From Tanypteryx hageni (Eukaryota > Arthropoda > Insecta > Odonata > Petaluridae): a DNA stretch of 64,000 nt. The position numbers and the translations under genes are program-made. Below are positions 48,880 to 59,869 of this stretch, one piece after another (position 1 is the stretch's first letter; every line of letters begins with the position of its first letter). The stretch lies in contig CM054116.1 of NCBI GenBank assembly GCA_028673005.1, positions 96,512,207 through 96,576,206 on the forward strand, in the 5' to 3' direction. A model generated the notes under the pieces. That model was not told the DNA's origin, searched no databases, and saw only the letters and a list, made by a program, of their open reading frames with translations.

Positions 48880-49400
48880 AGGGTTACCCGAGCCATACGC
48901 TAGCCTCGGGAGACAGAGGTTTATCTTCTCTCAGAGCCTCCAAATTAATCCGCCTGGTTCTTTTTCTCTCCTTTGCAGAGGTGCAAGGGAGATGCGCACA
49001 TTTAAAAGAGGGAAAAGGAAAGCAATAGCAAACAATGTGCTTAGTTGCATCTCCTGGCCGTGCCTCTTGAGCCTTGCCCAATAGCAAGGCGGTGGGTCAG
49101 GCGCCGGGCAGGTTGCTATGGGGAGGCCTGGAAAGGCTCACAGGCTCTTCCCCCCTCCCCTGCACCCGAGGAAAACCCCTCACAACCTCTCGCCCGGCAC
49201 TCACCCGCCGCCCCGACTCTTCTTGGCAACTGGGCGAGACCCACGCGTCGGCTCGCTTGCCGCATGTCGGGGGGCCGCATAACCCCCATCCCCTCCTGCG
49301 ACTCCCGTCATGGATGGGGAATACAGCGTCCCCCTTCACACCAACGGGCTGGCCAGCCATTGATGTAATGCTCTACCGCAGGAGTCATCTCCTTCCGCCC
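48880..49400. other. GC-rich block 1 in intron 10
   Basis: Sharp rise in GC with many CpGs, unlike any neighbouring intron DNA. Overlapping open frames on both strands reflect the composition. The minus strand runs GKAQEARPGDATKH.. just before AAC-free sequence reading MQLST, faintly like the start of an APE-type LINE endonuclease, so a LINE 5' UTR is one possibility. Not identified. Confidence 0.45.
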
Positions 49401-51119
49401 ACGTCTCCCCCTTTAAGTTATGCACTGGTGCTGTCCATAATGTTTCATTTGATGAAGTCCTATCTATTTATTTCTCTATAATTCCAACAGAGCTCAAAAA
49501 TTGTTTTTGAACAAAGAGTGGAGTTTAAATTTAAATTAGCAGTCGTTACAAGTTTATTGATTTGACATGTTTAATGGCCTAAAGAAGAAAGTCTTTTTTA
49601 CTTAATCAAAAACCACAGCATGGGACATTCTGATACTGGCAGATGCTAATTGGAAAATTTGCTTTGTATGTTGTGAATTAGGAATTTAATTGCCTTGGTT
49701 TGCCAAATATGGAATGCTATAGAAGCTAAGGGTGGAAATTTGAGTCATTTTCCTCCAATTATCAATTGCAAGTAAAGCTTAAGAGTTTCACTGATTAGGA
49801 TTATTGCACTTTTCACTGAATTCTCTTGAAGTTCATTTGTATTATGGTTCTGGCTGGTTTTAAAATATTTCTTTATTTTTTGCATGAAAAAGGTCCATCC
49901 AAACTTAAATTGTGATGCACTTATCATAATTTGAAAAAAAATGTTGTTTTTATCTTCTGATTTTTTCATTTTTCCACAGTACTAAGTCAATTTTTTGTTG
50001 TGCAACTACAATTTTATATGCCCAACCTAATAAAGCTTAATATTTAACAATATGAAGAATACAAACACCAACCAGCTAGTAAAATATTTATTCTATATAT
50101 TTCAGATATCCATATTTCATATGTCATATTCAAAATATCATTTTTCATGTGAAATTTGCTTTAATTTTCCAATCAAAATAGCATAATATTCACTGAAAAC
50201 ATTACACTTATGTACAATGTTTTCAGCTAATAGTCTGCTATTTGAGCTATCTACTTAAAGAATTATCCTTTTAGTTTTTTATCTCCATGTCTTTTTTTAG
50301 ATTTGACAAATATCCAAAACTTTAAATGGCATGAAATAAATCTGAGTTTGCAACCTTCTTGTCCATTTTACTTGCATATTTATTATGATTGATTACTTAA
50401 AGTATAGAAAAGTTGTAATTTGTTATTTTCTACGGAAGTGATTTATGGGCTCTAACATTATTAACTGTGAAAAATATCATTAATATTACAAAAAAGTATT
50501 GAAAATTAACAATTCTGATTAAAATATTCCTTTTCATGTAGTTTTTTGTAAAATACCCATGCACTAATCTTATAAACCGTGAATGAACTACCAAGTGAAA
50601 TTTGATTATTTAATGATATTTCTGTTTCAAGTGTTAAAACTAGTTATTTCCCAATTTCCACACACAATATCATTTTGAAATCATTTTTTTAATATTGTAA
50701 TTAGACATCAACTTTAACTTGACCTTTTTATCTTTATTGAAAGTAACTGGCTGCAGTTACTGAAAGTCTTTTCAATGAATGTGCTACTTATATTTAGAAT
50801 GTATTAGAATTGACTAAATTTAGCCAAGGATTGTGGTAGTAGTTTGATGTAATCATATGTTATTAATGGAATTTGCTTGTTTTGAGGAACAAATGTTTCA
50901 GGAATTGCAAATTAAATTTCATCATGGGCATAGTTCGATAATTAATTTTATCAGAATGAAATATTCTAAATAGGAGTGATCGATTGGCCACTCATAAATC
51001 TAATATGACTCACCACCCATAATTATATTGTATCCCCATTTTAATTTTGCATGCTTAACTATGTGGATGACTGATGTGGAAAAAATAAGCTTCTTGTCAA
51101 CAGAGTGAAAATTCCAATG
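49401..51119. other. Intron 10 stretch between the GC blocks
   Basis: AT-rich; nothing recognised. Confidence 0.6.
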
Positions 51120-51605
51120 GCTGGCGATCCAGAGCGTTACTCATAAATAGATAAGGGCTCACTCATGTTCCCCCACTGTTGGTAATTTGTGGTATGAATA
51201 GGATTAAATTATTAGAATGTCCCATGCTGTGTAACTTTGTGAATCAATATGGACTCCACCATCTCCTTCCCTTCCCCGTTAATCCCGTCCCCTGCGTACT
51301 CAGCGTGGATATCCACGCAAAGCCGCTTCACGTGGAAAGGGATGGACTCCGCCGGGGGCTGGCATGCTCTTGCCTGCCGGGCGCCCCCTCCCTCGCAGTG
51401 GCGGTGGTGAGGCCCCATGTTATCCGCCTGAGGGGCCCGCCTGTGCCACATAATAGGGTCGGGCCGTTCGCGTCTGGCGGCACGCGGCCCTGGTGGTCGG
51501 TGGCTCCCGCCGCAGGTAATTGGACTGCGTGCCCTGGCGGATGTCCGGTTGAGGTTTTCTCCATGTTTACCGAGGCCCCTGGTGTGACCCATGAACAGAC
51601 ATAGG
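51120..51605. other. GC-rich block 2 in intron 10
   Basis: Second GC/CpG-rich island, 51230-51600, with three overlapping frames. No similarity to block 1 is obvious by eye, and no protein family is recognised. Could be the 5' UTR of a retroelement, or an alternative promoter or exon of the host gene. Confidence 0.45.
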
Positions 51606-52482
51606 TCGTGTTTTATTATTGGGCAGAATCGTACGTAACTTGGGTGAATTGGGTGGGTGTAAAAATATTATATACATATATATATAAATACATATCCTGG
51701 TTAAATGAAGGGTGTGGTTTGTTTTGTGATTCATTTTAAGGAATTTAACTTGTAAGCAAGTAATTTTAACATTTATTTAAATGGGATTGTATTAATTGCA
51801 GTGTTGATAGGTCGATTAGTGCAGGTAATTTACTGGATGAACTAAATTTCTCATTTGGTGTTGTTATAAAGATTAATTTCTTTTAAGCATTATAAACTTT
51901 TGTTTGATGGTAAAAAAGTTTTATTAAATTCTTCATTTTAAAAATGTTATAGTTTTGTACCCTTTTGTTCACCTTTATGCAAGACCGGTTTTGTTATTTT
52001 TTTTCCTTGATTCCAAATTATTATTATTTAATGATTTGCTTATGAAGTTATTTAATTCTTAAATAATTTTTAATAGGTCAAATAATTTTTTCAAGAATTT
52101 TTTTCAATTGTTCAACTTATCTTTTTGCTTGCTTTTATTTCATAAATATATGCTTTTGTTATAGTGCATATTTAAATTAATTTTTTTAAGTTCAGTGAAT
52201 AACTTTTGCTAGGTGGGTGGTTAAGATAGTTTACATTTTAGTACTTTATGCCAATTATAAATATTATCATGAATACTAATAAGTTCATTATTTGCTGTAG
52301 ATACATGCCTTATTATAGTTGGTGCTTCTTAATCTCAAGCTTTTTACTAAAACTCCCACCGGAATATAATTTTGAAAGATTGAAGCGTCTGTAACTTATT
52401 TGACAAATCAGGGACCTCATCATGACTTGAAAAATAACATCAGATTAATATAGCATTTTCTTGCAAACTTCTCCTTTTATAG
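51606..52482. other. Intron 10, distal part
   Basis: Strongly AT-rich; acceptor CCTTTTATAG. Nothing recognised. Confidence 0.6.
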
Positions 52483-52719
52483 ATGTAGAGGATGTGAAAT
52501 TTGTCATCAACTTTGACTACCCATCATGTTCAGAAGATTACGTTCATAGGATAGGGCGAACAGGAAGATCACAAAGGACTGGTACAGCTTATACATTCTT
52601 CACACCGAACAACATGAAACAAGCTGGTGACCTTGTATCTGTGCTGCGTGAGGCAAACCAAGTTATCAACCCAAAGCTGCTTGAGATGTCTGACATGTCT
52701 CGGTCATGTGGGGGCAGAG
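52483..52719 (+). CDS. Rm62: Gene 1 coding exon 11: motif VI
   Basis: Residues 489-568: [40 protein letters not shown] (HRIGRTGR 510-517), then [20 protein letters not shown]. End of the helicase core. If the GTATTA donor at 52720 is not used, translation adds two residues (IN) and stops at 52730, which would give a protein lacking the whole C-terminal tail. Confidence 0.96.
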
Positions 52720-52730
52720 GTATTAACTAA

Positions 52731-53132
52731 TCCATTATATTGTGGTATAGTATTTACTTGAAGAGTAATTGTATTGCTGATCTTTTGTTTCTTCAAAGCA
52801 CATCAAATTGAACTGCTTCTTTTGGAAGTGATAAAAGCTGTTATTGTGTCTACAGAATTATATAGATATATGATTGTTTCCTGAAGCCCTACTTTTATTA
52901 TAAGTGAACTTAATTATCATCTTTTAATATATACATAGGTGCATAATTTAGATCAAAGTTTGATAAATTTAATGCCATTATAATCAATCCAACCATAGTA
53001 TGCAGAAAAACGAGTGTTAGTAGAAATTAATTGCCTTCCCTGAAATTTATCTATCATAGTTTTATTTACAATTTTACTTATCACACATTAAGAAAATGTT
53101 TAAGACATGGCTAAAGGGTATGCTTTGATGTA
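52731..53132. other. Intron 11, proximal part
   Basis: AT-rich; nothing recognised before the pogo-type MITE. Confidence 0.6.
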
Positions 53133-53289
53133 CAGTGGAACTTCCATAACTCGAGCGACTATAACTCGTAGTGAATTAATTTTACTGGGAAAAATGTAAA
53201 TGAGAAAAATGTATTTCCATAAGTCGAATTTTCTGTAACTCGAATATGTTTTTGTTTCTCTTGAAGTTTGACTTATGGAAGTTCCACTG
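53133..53289. mobile_element. Small pogo/Tigger-type MITE
   Basis: CAGTGGAACTTCCATAACTC and GACTTATGGAAGTTCCACTG are inverted ends, with TA at 53131-53132 and 53290-53291. An internal pair TCGA/TAACTCG is repeated. 157 bp. Confidence 0.9.
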
Positions 53290-54276
53290 TATTTTAATAT
53301 TATGGAAAGATCAGGAGTTAAAGTTTATATGTATTGTTAGATTAATGATATTTACAGAGAGCAGTATGCTGCATAAGAGATTTACTTAATTGATAGATGA
53401 ATTAAAAATATCACATTAGGTATCAGGTTAGTTTTTAAGAAAAAAGTTGGCATATTAAATTGTGTATATAAAATGATATCAAGAGATTGTACAATAACTA
53501 TTCCTGCCATTTCATTCATTTTTTTGACCGCAACAAGCTGTTTTTGAACAATAAGTAAAAATTTGGTATTTTTATAAATAAAACTAACTCTATATAAACT
53601 CTAAATACAACTAAACTCTATATACAAAGTATATAGAGAGAATCTTGTCATAGTAAATAAAATTTAACTTCAACTTTTTTATGAATATGCATTTTCTGGT
53701 GCCCCTTTATCTGGAAAGTGGTTTTTCCAGTCGCTTCTGTCTGTTGTCTTTGTGGGGCTCTATGTTTTACATAATCTGAAGAAATCTCTTAACTGGAAGT
53801 ATTATCACCTGGAATCAAAACCTTGTTAAGATGGACCATGAACCAAAGGAGATTATTGTATTCTTGTTGATTTTCTCAGAATGTGCATTTATTCAAAAAT
53901 GAGTCGAATGATTTTGATTGCAAAACTCATCATAAACAATATTATATAAGCCGTATTACTAAAAAATATTTCTATAGCATCCTATGACTGTAGTAGCAGG
54001 CTTAAAGATTAACTTCAGTATTACTTTAAGATTAAAAAATATAGCAAATATACTTATTATTATTATAAATAATAATTTTTCATGCATTTCATGAATCATT
54101 CTCCGTCAGGCTTGAGGTGTGGTAATTGCTCAGTTTTACAATAAAATTTTAATTTATATATTGTTTGTAACCTAGTTTTGTATTTTCTCCTTAAGCTTAT
54201 GTAGGCTTGCTTAACTTTATTCATTACAATAATGATTTGTACTTAAATATGAACTTAGAATTTTATGAATATCTCA
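53290..54276. other. Intron 11 stretch
   Basis: AT-rich, nothing recognised. Confidence 0.6.
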
Positions 54277-54531
54277 CTAGCATAATGGCCCATCAAAAAT
54301 GATGGGTATGCATGAATAAAGTATTGTAGTTACCATCGTATTGTTTATCATGACCAATGTAACGAATGGGGAAAAAGTAAAACTAAAGAATTCTTGCATT
54401 TTTCTCGAGCTTCACTTGTCTTTAGCAAGCCATGTAGGAAGAAAAAATCAATGAAAAAAATAAAATAATCTCGAATACCGTCCTCTTGAGCAGTGAAGAG
54501 GATAGATGACTGGAGGGGAGCATGGAAACCG

Positions 54532-54551
54532 TCTCTCTCTCTCTCTCTCTG
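54532..54551. repeat. (CT)n microsatellite
   Basis: About ten CT units within the Helitron. Confidence 0.9.
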
Positions 54552-54643
54552 GCGAGCTGTCTTCTGGTCGGTATTTTTTTCCAAATTTGTATCTTTTATT
54601 CCTTCGTCATAAGATAATCGTCAACAGCTCTGATGAAACTGGA

Positions 54644-54763
54644 TACTAAGTGAGCTCCCTCCTCTTCTTGGTGAAGCTATCAACTCTCACTCTCGCTTCT
54701 TACTAAGTAAGCTCCCTCCCCTCCTGGGCGAAGCTAGCAACTCTCACTCTCGCTTCTTCGGCT
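54644..54763. repeat. Tandem duplication of about 60 bp
   Basis: Two copies of tactaagt(g/a)agctccctcc..., aagctagcaactctcactctcgcttctt, differing by a few bases, inside the Helitron. Confidence 0.8.
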
Positions 54764-54835
54764 TACAAAGCATGATAGGGGAGCTACAAAGGGACAGAAG
54801 AAGGCTTTTATAAATTTAAGGCTAGAACTATTAGA

Positions 54836-55114
54836 TAGCATATTTATTGTAAGGAATAATTTTATGCCCTCTAGTACATGGTTCTGATTTTTCGTTTAAA
54901 TTTTCATCATAATAATTTTCACTTAGTTAAAAATTGCTCATCTCAGATATAAGGTTGGAGAGAAACCATACTTACGATGTAGATTTTTTATCCAGGTTTT
55001 TAAATTTGAAACTACTACTAATACACTTGTAATGACTTGAATGATCACTGGATATGTTCTATAATCTTAACTCTTGAATATATTCTATAATCTTAACTAC
55101 TTCTTCTACTCTAG
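54836..55114. other. Intron 11, distal part
   Basis: AT-rich, with the acceptor TACTCTAG before exon 12; a near-repeat tattctataatcttaact occurs twice at about 55056-55098. Confidence 0.7.
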
Positions 55115-56007
55115 GTCGCAACCGGTGGAAGTCTTCAGGTGGCGGGGGAGGCCGGATGGGTGGTCGGATGGGTCGAAGCCGAAGCCGGAGTCGCAGCCGG
55201 GGACGCCGGGACCGAAGCCGAGGTGGAGGTCGAGAGAATGATCGATCAGGCAAGTCCTCCTCCTCACCCCAGTCGTCGATGCGGCGCCTGCTGCCCCTCG
55301 ACCTCCATGGGTCATCCAGAGGGGGAGTGTCATCTTCTTCAAGCGGAGGAGGGGGGAGCCTCCTCGGCTCCTCCTCCCGTTCAGCTGGTGCAAGGATGAT
55401 GGCGAACCATGCTTCCCGGCCGCTCCCCCCCTCGGGGGGCGGTCCTGTGCCCCTGCTCTCGCTCAACATTGCCCCCCCGCCGCAGGTCCAGGCAGCAGAA
55501 TACATATCCAATCACGGGTCCACTCCCAAGCAATCTTCCCCACCAAGGGCGCAGGCTCATACCTCTCTCCTCCATGGACTCCCTTTAGACCAACCTCCCC
55601 CTCCCCCACCAACATCCACCAAACAGGAACACTCTACTCACCATCACCATACTCAATCCACTTTACACAGTCAACATTCTCAGCACCATTCTTCACACCA
55701 TTCTGTACAAAATGGTTCAAGTTACTACGGCTCAGATGACCATTATGGGAGTTATCACCGCCCACCACCACCTCCTCCACAACAGTACAGTCAGCCTCCT
55801 CCGACCTCTCACCACCATCACCACCAACAACCGCCTCCGCCTGCGCCTCACCAACAACCTCCTCCTCCTCCTACCCACAGTGGACCGCCTTACCACAATG
55901 GGCCGCCAGGGCTTGTTGCGGGCGGGGGGAATCTGCCGCCTCAAGAGGCGGCGGGATCGTATGGGCCGCCAAGGCAGCCCCGGGATGGATATGCCTATGT
56001 GGCGTGA
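55115..56007 (+). CDS. Rm62: Gene 1 coding exon 12: disordered C-terminal tail and stop
   Basis: Residues 568-864. A Gly/Arg and Arg-Ser start (GRMGRSRSRSRSRGRRDRSR), Ser/Gly-rich middle, then long His, Pro and Gln runs (THHHHTQ, RPPPPPPQQYSQPPP, HHHHHQQPPPP), ending QPRDGYAYVA and TGA at 56005-56007. The exon is far richer in GC than the rest of the gene. Frame is fixed by exon 11 and open over the whole length. Such tails mediate RNA and protein contacts in p68 proteins; here it is longer than I would expect for Rm62. Reading frames on the other strand here are shadows. Confidence 0.92.
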
Positions 56008-57948
56008 GGTGCGAGCGCCCACCCACCCTGAACAGGTATAGCCCCCCCTTTCTTCAGTCGACCAAGCGACAATGTTTTTCCATTTTTCCTTTGTGGGTTT
56101 TGCACCAGTTTGTTAGTTTCTCATCTGAAATGTAAACATTACATTGCCATCCCTTGATTTATCAAAGCTTTTTAATCCATTTCACATTGTTCAGTACAAT
56201 GAATAATAGACGAGGTTGGTTTTATTTAAAAATTATGTGTTGTTTTCATGAGAATTCTATTCCATGTGAGCCAGATGCATTTCAATCGCATTTTATATTT
56301 TTAATATTTTTTTGGAGTATGAGGGAATTAGAAAGATCTCAACTTAGTGAATCATGTTTATTGTATTTTTTTGGTCATTCGTTTGTTTGTTTTGTTCTGA
56401 CGAGGTAAATTTTGATTTTTGGGAGGATGAAATATTTTGACTTGGTTATGAAGTTACTTTAAATTGACAACCTGATGTAAAGCACACATACTGAATGGGA
56501 AAAACATCCTACAATCCCCTGTCCTCCTGAGAACGCAACATGCTACCACCTCCGTCATCCCTGGTTGGTTGCTTCCCTCCTGAATACCAGTGGAAGGGAA
56601 GCTCAAATTGTTTGTAAGTTGTGTAAGGGAAAATGCGCATGATCATTGATCTTTTTATTCAATGTGAACGCATTTTCCTCTCCCTTAGTTATGATTTATC
56701 ATTTGTCTTGTGGATTGCTTTTTGCAGGTTTACTGTGCAACACTCCCTGGGATATTTTCTCTTGTAATTCTGTCTTCAATATTCACTCACTTCTTGCTCC
56801 CACAGTGCTTTTGCTTCTGTAATTACTTTGGCCACTGTAAGTTGATATCCCTCCCTCCATATTACCTCCATTTTTTTGCTATGCAGTGGAAATTTTGCTG
56901 TTCAATGTTAAAAACACAGTAATCTGATAAAGCGTTAATGTTCATTCATCAGGTACCTTGAATTGAAACTAGTTCCTAGACCTAATGTGTCAAATTCTAG
57001 TTATGATGTTTGTTAAGTTTAATTGAAATCGTACTTGAGTTTAGTAGCTGTGAAGTCCCTTATTTTTTCGTATCTAATCAATTTTTTTATTACCTCATCT
57101 CTGCATACTGTTTTCCAGATTGCTTATAGGTGTCACATGTGTATTTTTCTCCATTCATCAATTCATATGTACATTTTGAGATAGATATTAGTGTAAATTT
57201 CCTGGTTAGAAAGTTTTCATTGAAATTTTTACATTGACTTCAGTAACTAGAGAAAACTTGTTTTTCAAGGTGAAAACTGAAAAACTATAATTATCTGTGA
57301 TGTGTTGGTCTTTGTGGTTGATTTTGTTTGGAACTATTGTGCTTAGTGGTCTTAAGCAGGAAGTTATAATATTTTCCATTGACCTTGTTGTATCCTTAAA
57401 ATTCCATTTGTAACTTTAATTGGATTAACGTGCACTGTTATGCTAGATGTGTTGTAACAATGCTAGGAGAAGTTAACACTGATCATTCCCTGCAGAAATA
57501 ATCATTCTGGACCTTTACTATCAAGTGTCTCACAAAACTGGTTTGAAATACATCTCTGTTTATACAATATTATTGGATAGTGAAATTTAACTTTTTCACA
57601 GAAACGGGTGATATTTTAATTCAGTGAAATTGTGCACAGTTTTCTCAGATATAAAAAACAAGGAAATCAATTTAGCCTGCAGTTATGCTATTTCCTTAAT
57701 TTATTGTTGTGGTTGAACAACTATTTAGTTTTGCTAATCTACTTTGTGTTGTGATGCTCCTCTGTAGTTATTTCTATGTTCTAAGTGTGTAGGGTTGTAT
57801 GGATTAATTTGCACAAACAGTTATATATAAATTACATGAAACAAGTCTTCTTAATTCCTCATTACTCCTCTATTAAGATCCTTCATCTCTCCAGTTATAT
57901 GAAGTAATTATTTTAAACATCTTGGTATCATTTTTCTGTTATTTTTAG
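56008..57948 (+). other. 3' UTR or 3' UTR intron of gene 1
   Basis: Two donors are available: GTATAG at 56036 (after the stop) and GTGAGG at 56004 (which would splice out the stop). The strong acceptor TTTTTAG at 57947-57948 could pair with either. With the first the protein is unchanged; with the second the tail would end ARLCDRK and stop at about 57970. No transposon recognised in the intervening AT-rich DNA. Confidence 0.55.
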
Positions 57949-58285
57949 GAGATTATGTGATCGGAAATAGCTACTGGAGTGTGAAGACTTGAAGTGCGAA
58001 TAAGAGGAGCACCCTTCAAGCAGGCTCTGAAGTTTAATTAGTGACAAATCGATAGTTTGTAATTGTGCAAACTTTAAAATATGTGAGAGCGAAAGAGCAA
58101 AAAGGACTGTGTATTGTATAGTATCCCATTTGTATGCTGATACTCAGTGGAAACACAAGTGATAATTTATTTTGACATTGGGTGATATTGTTCCCAGACT
58201 GGCAGTGAATATTTGTACTAGGACTACTGATTAATTGTATGCTGGTACTCTTACTCACAGTAATAAAATTTTATGTTTTTTATAT
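57949..58285 (+). other. Candidate terminal exon of gene 1 (3' UTR)
   Basis: Starts GAGATTATGTGATC after a pyrimidine-rich acceptor and runs to the poly(A) signal AATAAA at 58262-58267. No long ORF on +. Confidence 0.55.
58262..58267 (+). terminator. Poly(A) signal of gene 1
   Basis: AATAAA followed by a T-rich stretch (tttttatatttgttc). A second AATAAA lies at 58872-58877 and could be used for a longer 3' end. Confidence 0.65.
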
Positions 58286-58879
58286 TTGTTCATCTTATTA
58301 ATCACGGCATGGGATTCATGGCCCTAGTGATATATATTTTTTCTTTACAATAATAAAAAACGCATTTTGGGGTAATTTTCATATTTGGGGTAACAAGAAG
58401 ATTACGTATTTTTTTAACCTTTAGTATTTGGTTCCATTACAGCGTGAGGGGTCAAATCTACCAATTGGATTGTATGGGACATGTTTACTCAGCTGAAGAG
58501 TGCGGTGAAGGATGAAAACTGGTTCATTGGCTTTTTGTTTTCTACTTAAACATAAAAGTTCTATGAGCTGCATGAAAAATATTTTCCATGAGTGGAATTC
58601 TGAGCCATCAGGAATTTTATTGTGGAAACTGTGACCCAAGAATTAATTAGAATGAGTGACCTGTGAACGAATTAGGATGTTGCATTTTCACTATTGTCTT
58701 GTTACTAATTTTGGTTGTGTATAAATCAACAGTTAATAGCTGCATGTACAAATGTTAGGCAATTATGAAGATAATGAAATATTTATGAATACATCATTTT
58801 CAGAAACATTCATATGAATTTATTATAACTTTTTTTAATGAAATCTGTAATTTTTATGTATCTTTTGTTTTAATAAAAA

Positions 58880-59160
58880 AATCATAAGAATTTTTTGTTG
58901 CTAAATCAAACCGTAGCGTTGACACCACGTATATTTGAATTGAGCGCGGCAACTATCAGTGACATCTGTTGTTGATATTGCAAGTTCCATCTCTCATTGG
59001 TCGAGCTGCCGAGCAATAGGATCCTTCCGTCAAAACTCAGGTGTTCTACATTGGAAGTGAGCGTACTATGCGGTAGAAAGATCGCCAAATATAATATAAA
59101 TATTGCCGGTCAGTCTAGTTATAGCATTGTTACTTCGATTTGAACGTTTTCTGCGACCAT
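58880..59160 (+). promoter_or_regulatory. Intergenic promoter region of gene 2
   Basis: Less AT-rich than its surroundings. Contains an inverted CCAAT (ATTGG at 58996-59000) and an arthropod-like initiator TCAGTC at 59110-59115. The space between the gene 1 poly(A) signal and the initiator is about 0.25 to 0.85 kb, so the two genes are tightly packed head to tail. Assignment of the initiator is inference. Confidence 0.5.
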
Positions 59161-59291
59161 TAGTTTGTAGCAAATCGAGTTGAGTAGATTAAATGAGCTT
59201 ACTTGCTGGTTTTTCTTATAGGTCATTCTGCCGAGTGGTTAGCCTGCCCTAAGACAGAATTTCTGGCAATACAGCTGTTAGTAAATACAAT
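59112..59291 (+). other. Gene 2 exon 1 (5' UTR plus the first two bases of the start codon)
   Basis: Ends with ...gtaaatacaat before a consensus GTAAGT donor at 59292. The last bases AT combine with the first G of the next exon to make ATG. The 5' boundary is uncertain. Confidence 0.65.
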
Positions 59292-59617
59292 GTAAGTGTT
59301 TGTAAATCATAATATATGGCTTGGATTTCGTGTTGAAATAATGGAAACTAAGGGCATTTAAGATAAATTTCCCGAAATGTTTCTTAAAAGTTTCCGCCAT
59401 TTTGTTTGTCAATTTGGAGAATCGACGACTTAGAATCATGCTTTTTAAATATCGGTTGTTATTATTTATGCTTTTCCTTTTCCCCTTTCAAAACCTTTTT
59501 CTTAAATTTATCTTTCACTACAGTGAAAGCGGCAAATATTTTTCCATGACCGTTACGGACTTAGACAGTTTTGGGTTAACATTTTTGTGGTTGGGCTTCT
59601 TTGTTTGTTTACTTTAG
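59292..59617 (+). other. Gene 2 intron 1
   Basis: 326 bp, GTAAGT...TTACTTTAG. The reading frame of exon 2 happens to run open back into it, with its own ATGs at 59587-59601, but those would not be used in the spliced transcript. Confidence 0.7.
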
Positions 59618-59869
59618 GTTTCGAGAACAAGATCAAGGTACGAGTAGTAAAGGAAGATATTGGGATGATAAAAGAGGAAATGGGGGAGGTAATGGTTTTA
59701 TTAATGGAGGCGTCAGCTTTGTCAACGGTGGAAGTGATAATGGAACTAACAAGTCCACCCTTAAAGGAAAACAACCAGGAGAGCGATTAAGAAAGCCTCA
59801 ATGGGACCTCACAACTTTACAACCATTCCTTAAAGATTTTTACAGACCTCACTCCAATGTAGCGAACAG
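59618..59869 (+). CDS. Gene 2 coding exon 2: N-terminal domain of a second p68-type helicase (partial gene)
   Basis: Joined after AT it reads (M)FREQDQGTSSKGRYWDD, a Gly/Asn-rich stretch, then [20 protein letters not shown] and FLKDFYRPHSNVANR. The last block aligns with gene 1 residues ending [20 protein letters not shown], and the exon ends in phase 2 at the same place (gene 1 donor 2038). It lacks the RD/RS tract. It is the paralogous exon 2; the helicase core must lie beyond the window. Donor GTAAAG at 59870. Confidence 0.88.

Larger units (their letters stand above)
54277..54835 (-). mobile_element. Nonautonomous Helitron with canonical termini
   Basis: On minus: host A, then TCTAATAGTTCTAGCC (5' TC end at 54835), and at the 3' end hairpin CCCATCA-TTTT-TGATGGG, eight bases, then CTAG (54280-54277) and host T. 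These are the full Helitron signature: A^T target, no TSD, 5' TC, 3' hairpin, CTRR. Near the 5' end ATAAAAGCCTTCTTCTGTCC matches the start of copies A and B. 559 bp, noncoding, with a CT microsatellite and a tandem duplication inside. Confidence 0.9.

Noticed and set aside
55059..56041. Several long ORFs overlapping exon 12 on both strands
   Set aside because: Only the frame that continues from exon 11 fits; the others come from high GC and codon repeats.
59402..59617. Membrane-protein-like ORF in gene 2 intron 1
   Set aside because: Hydrophobicity reflects T-rich intronic sequence; it lies between a good donor and acceptor.
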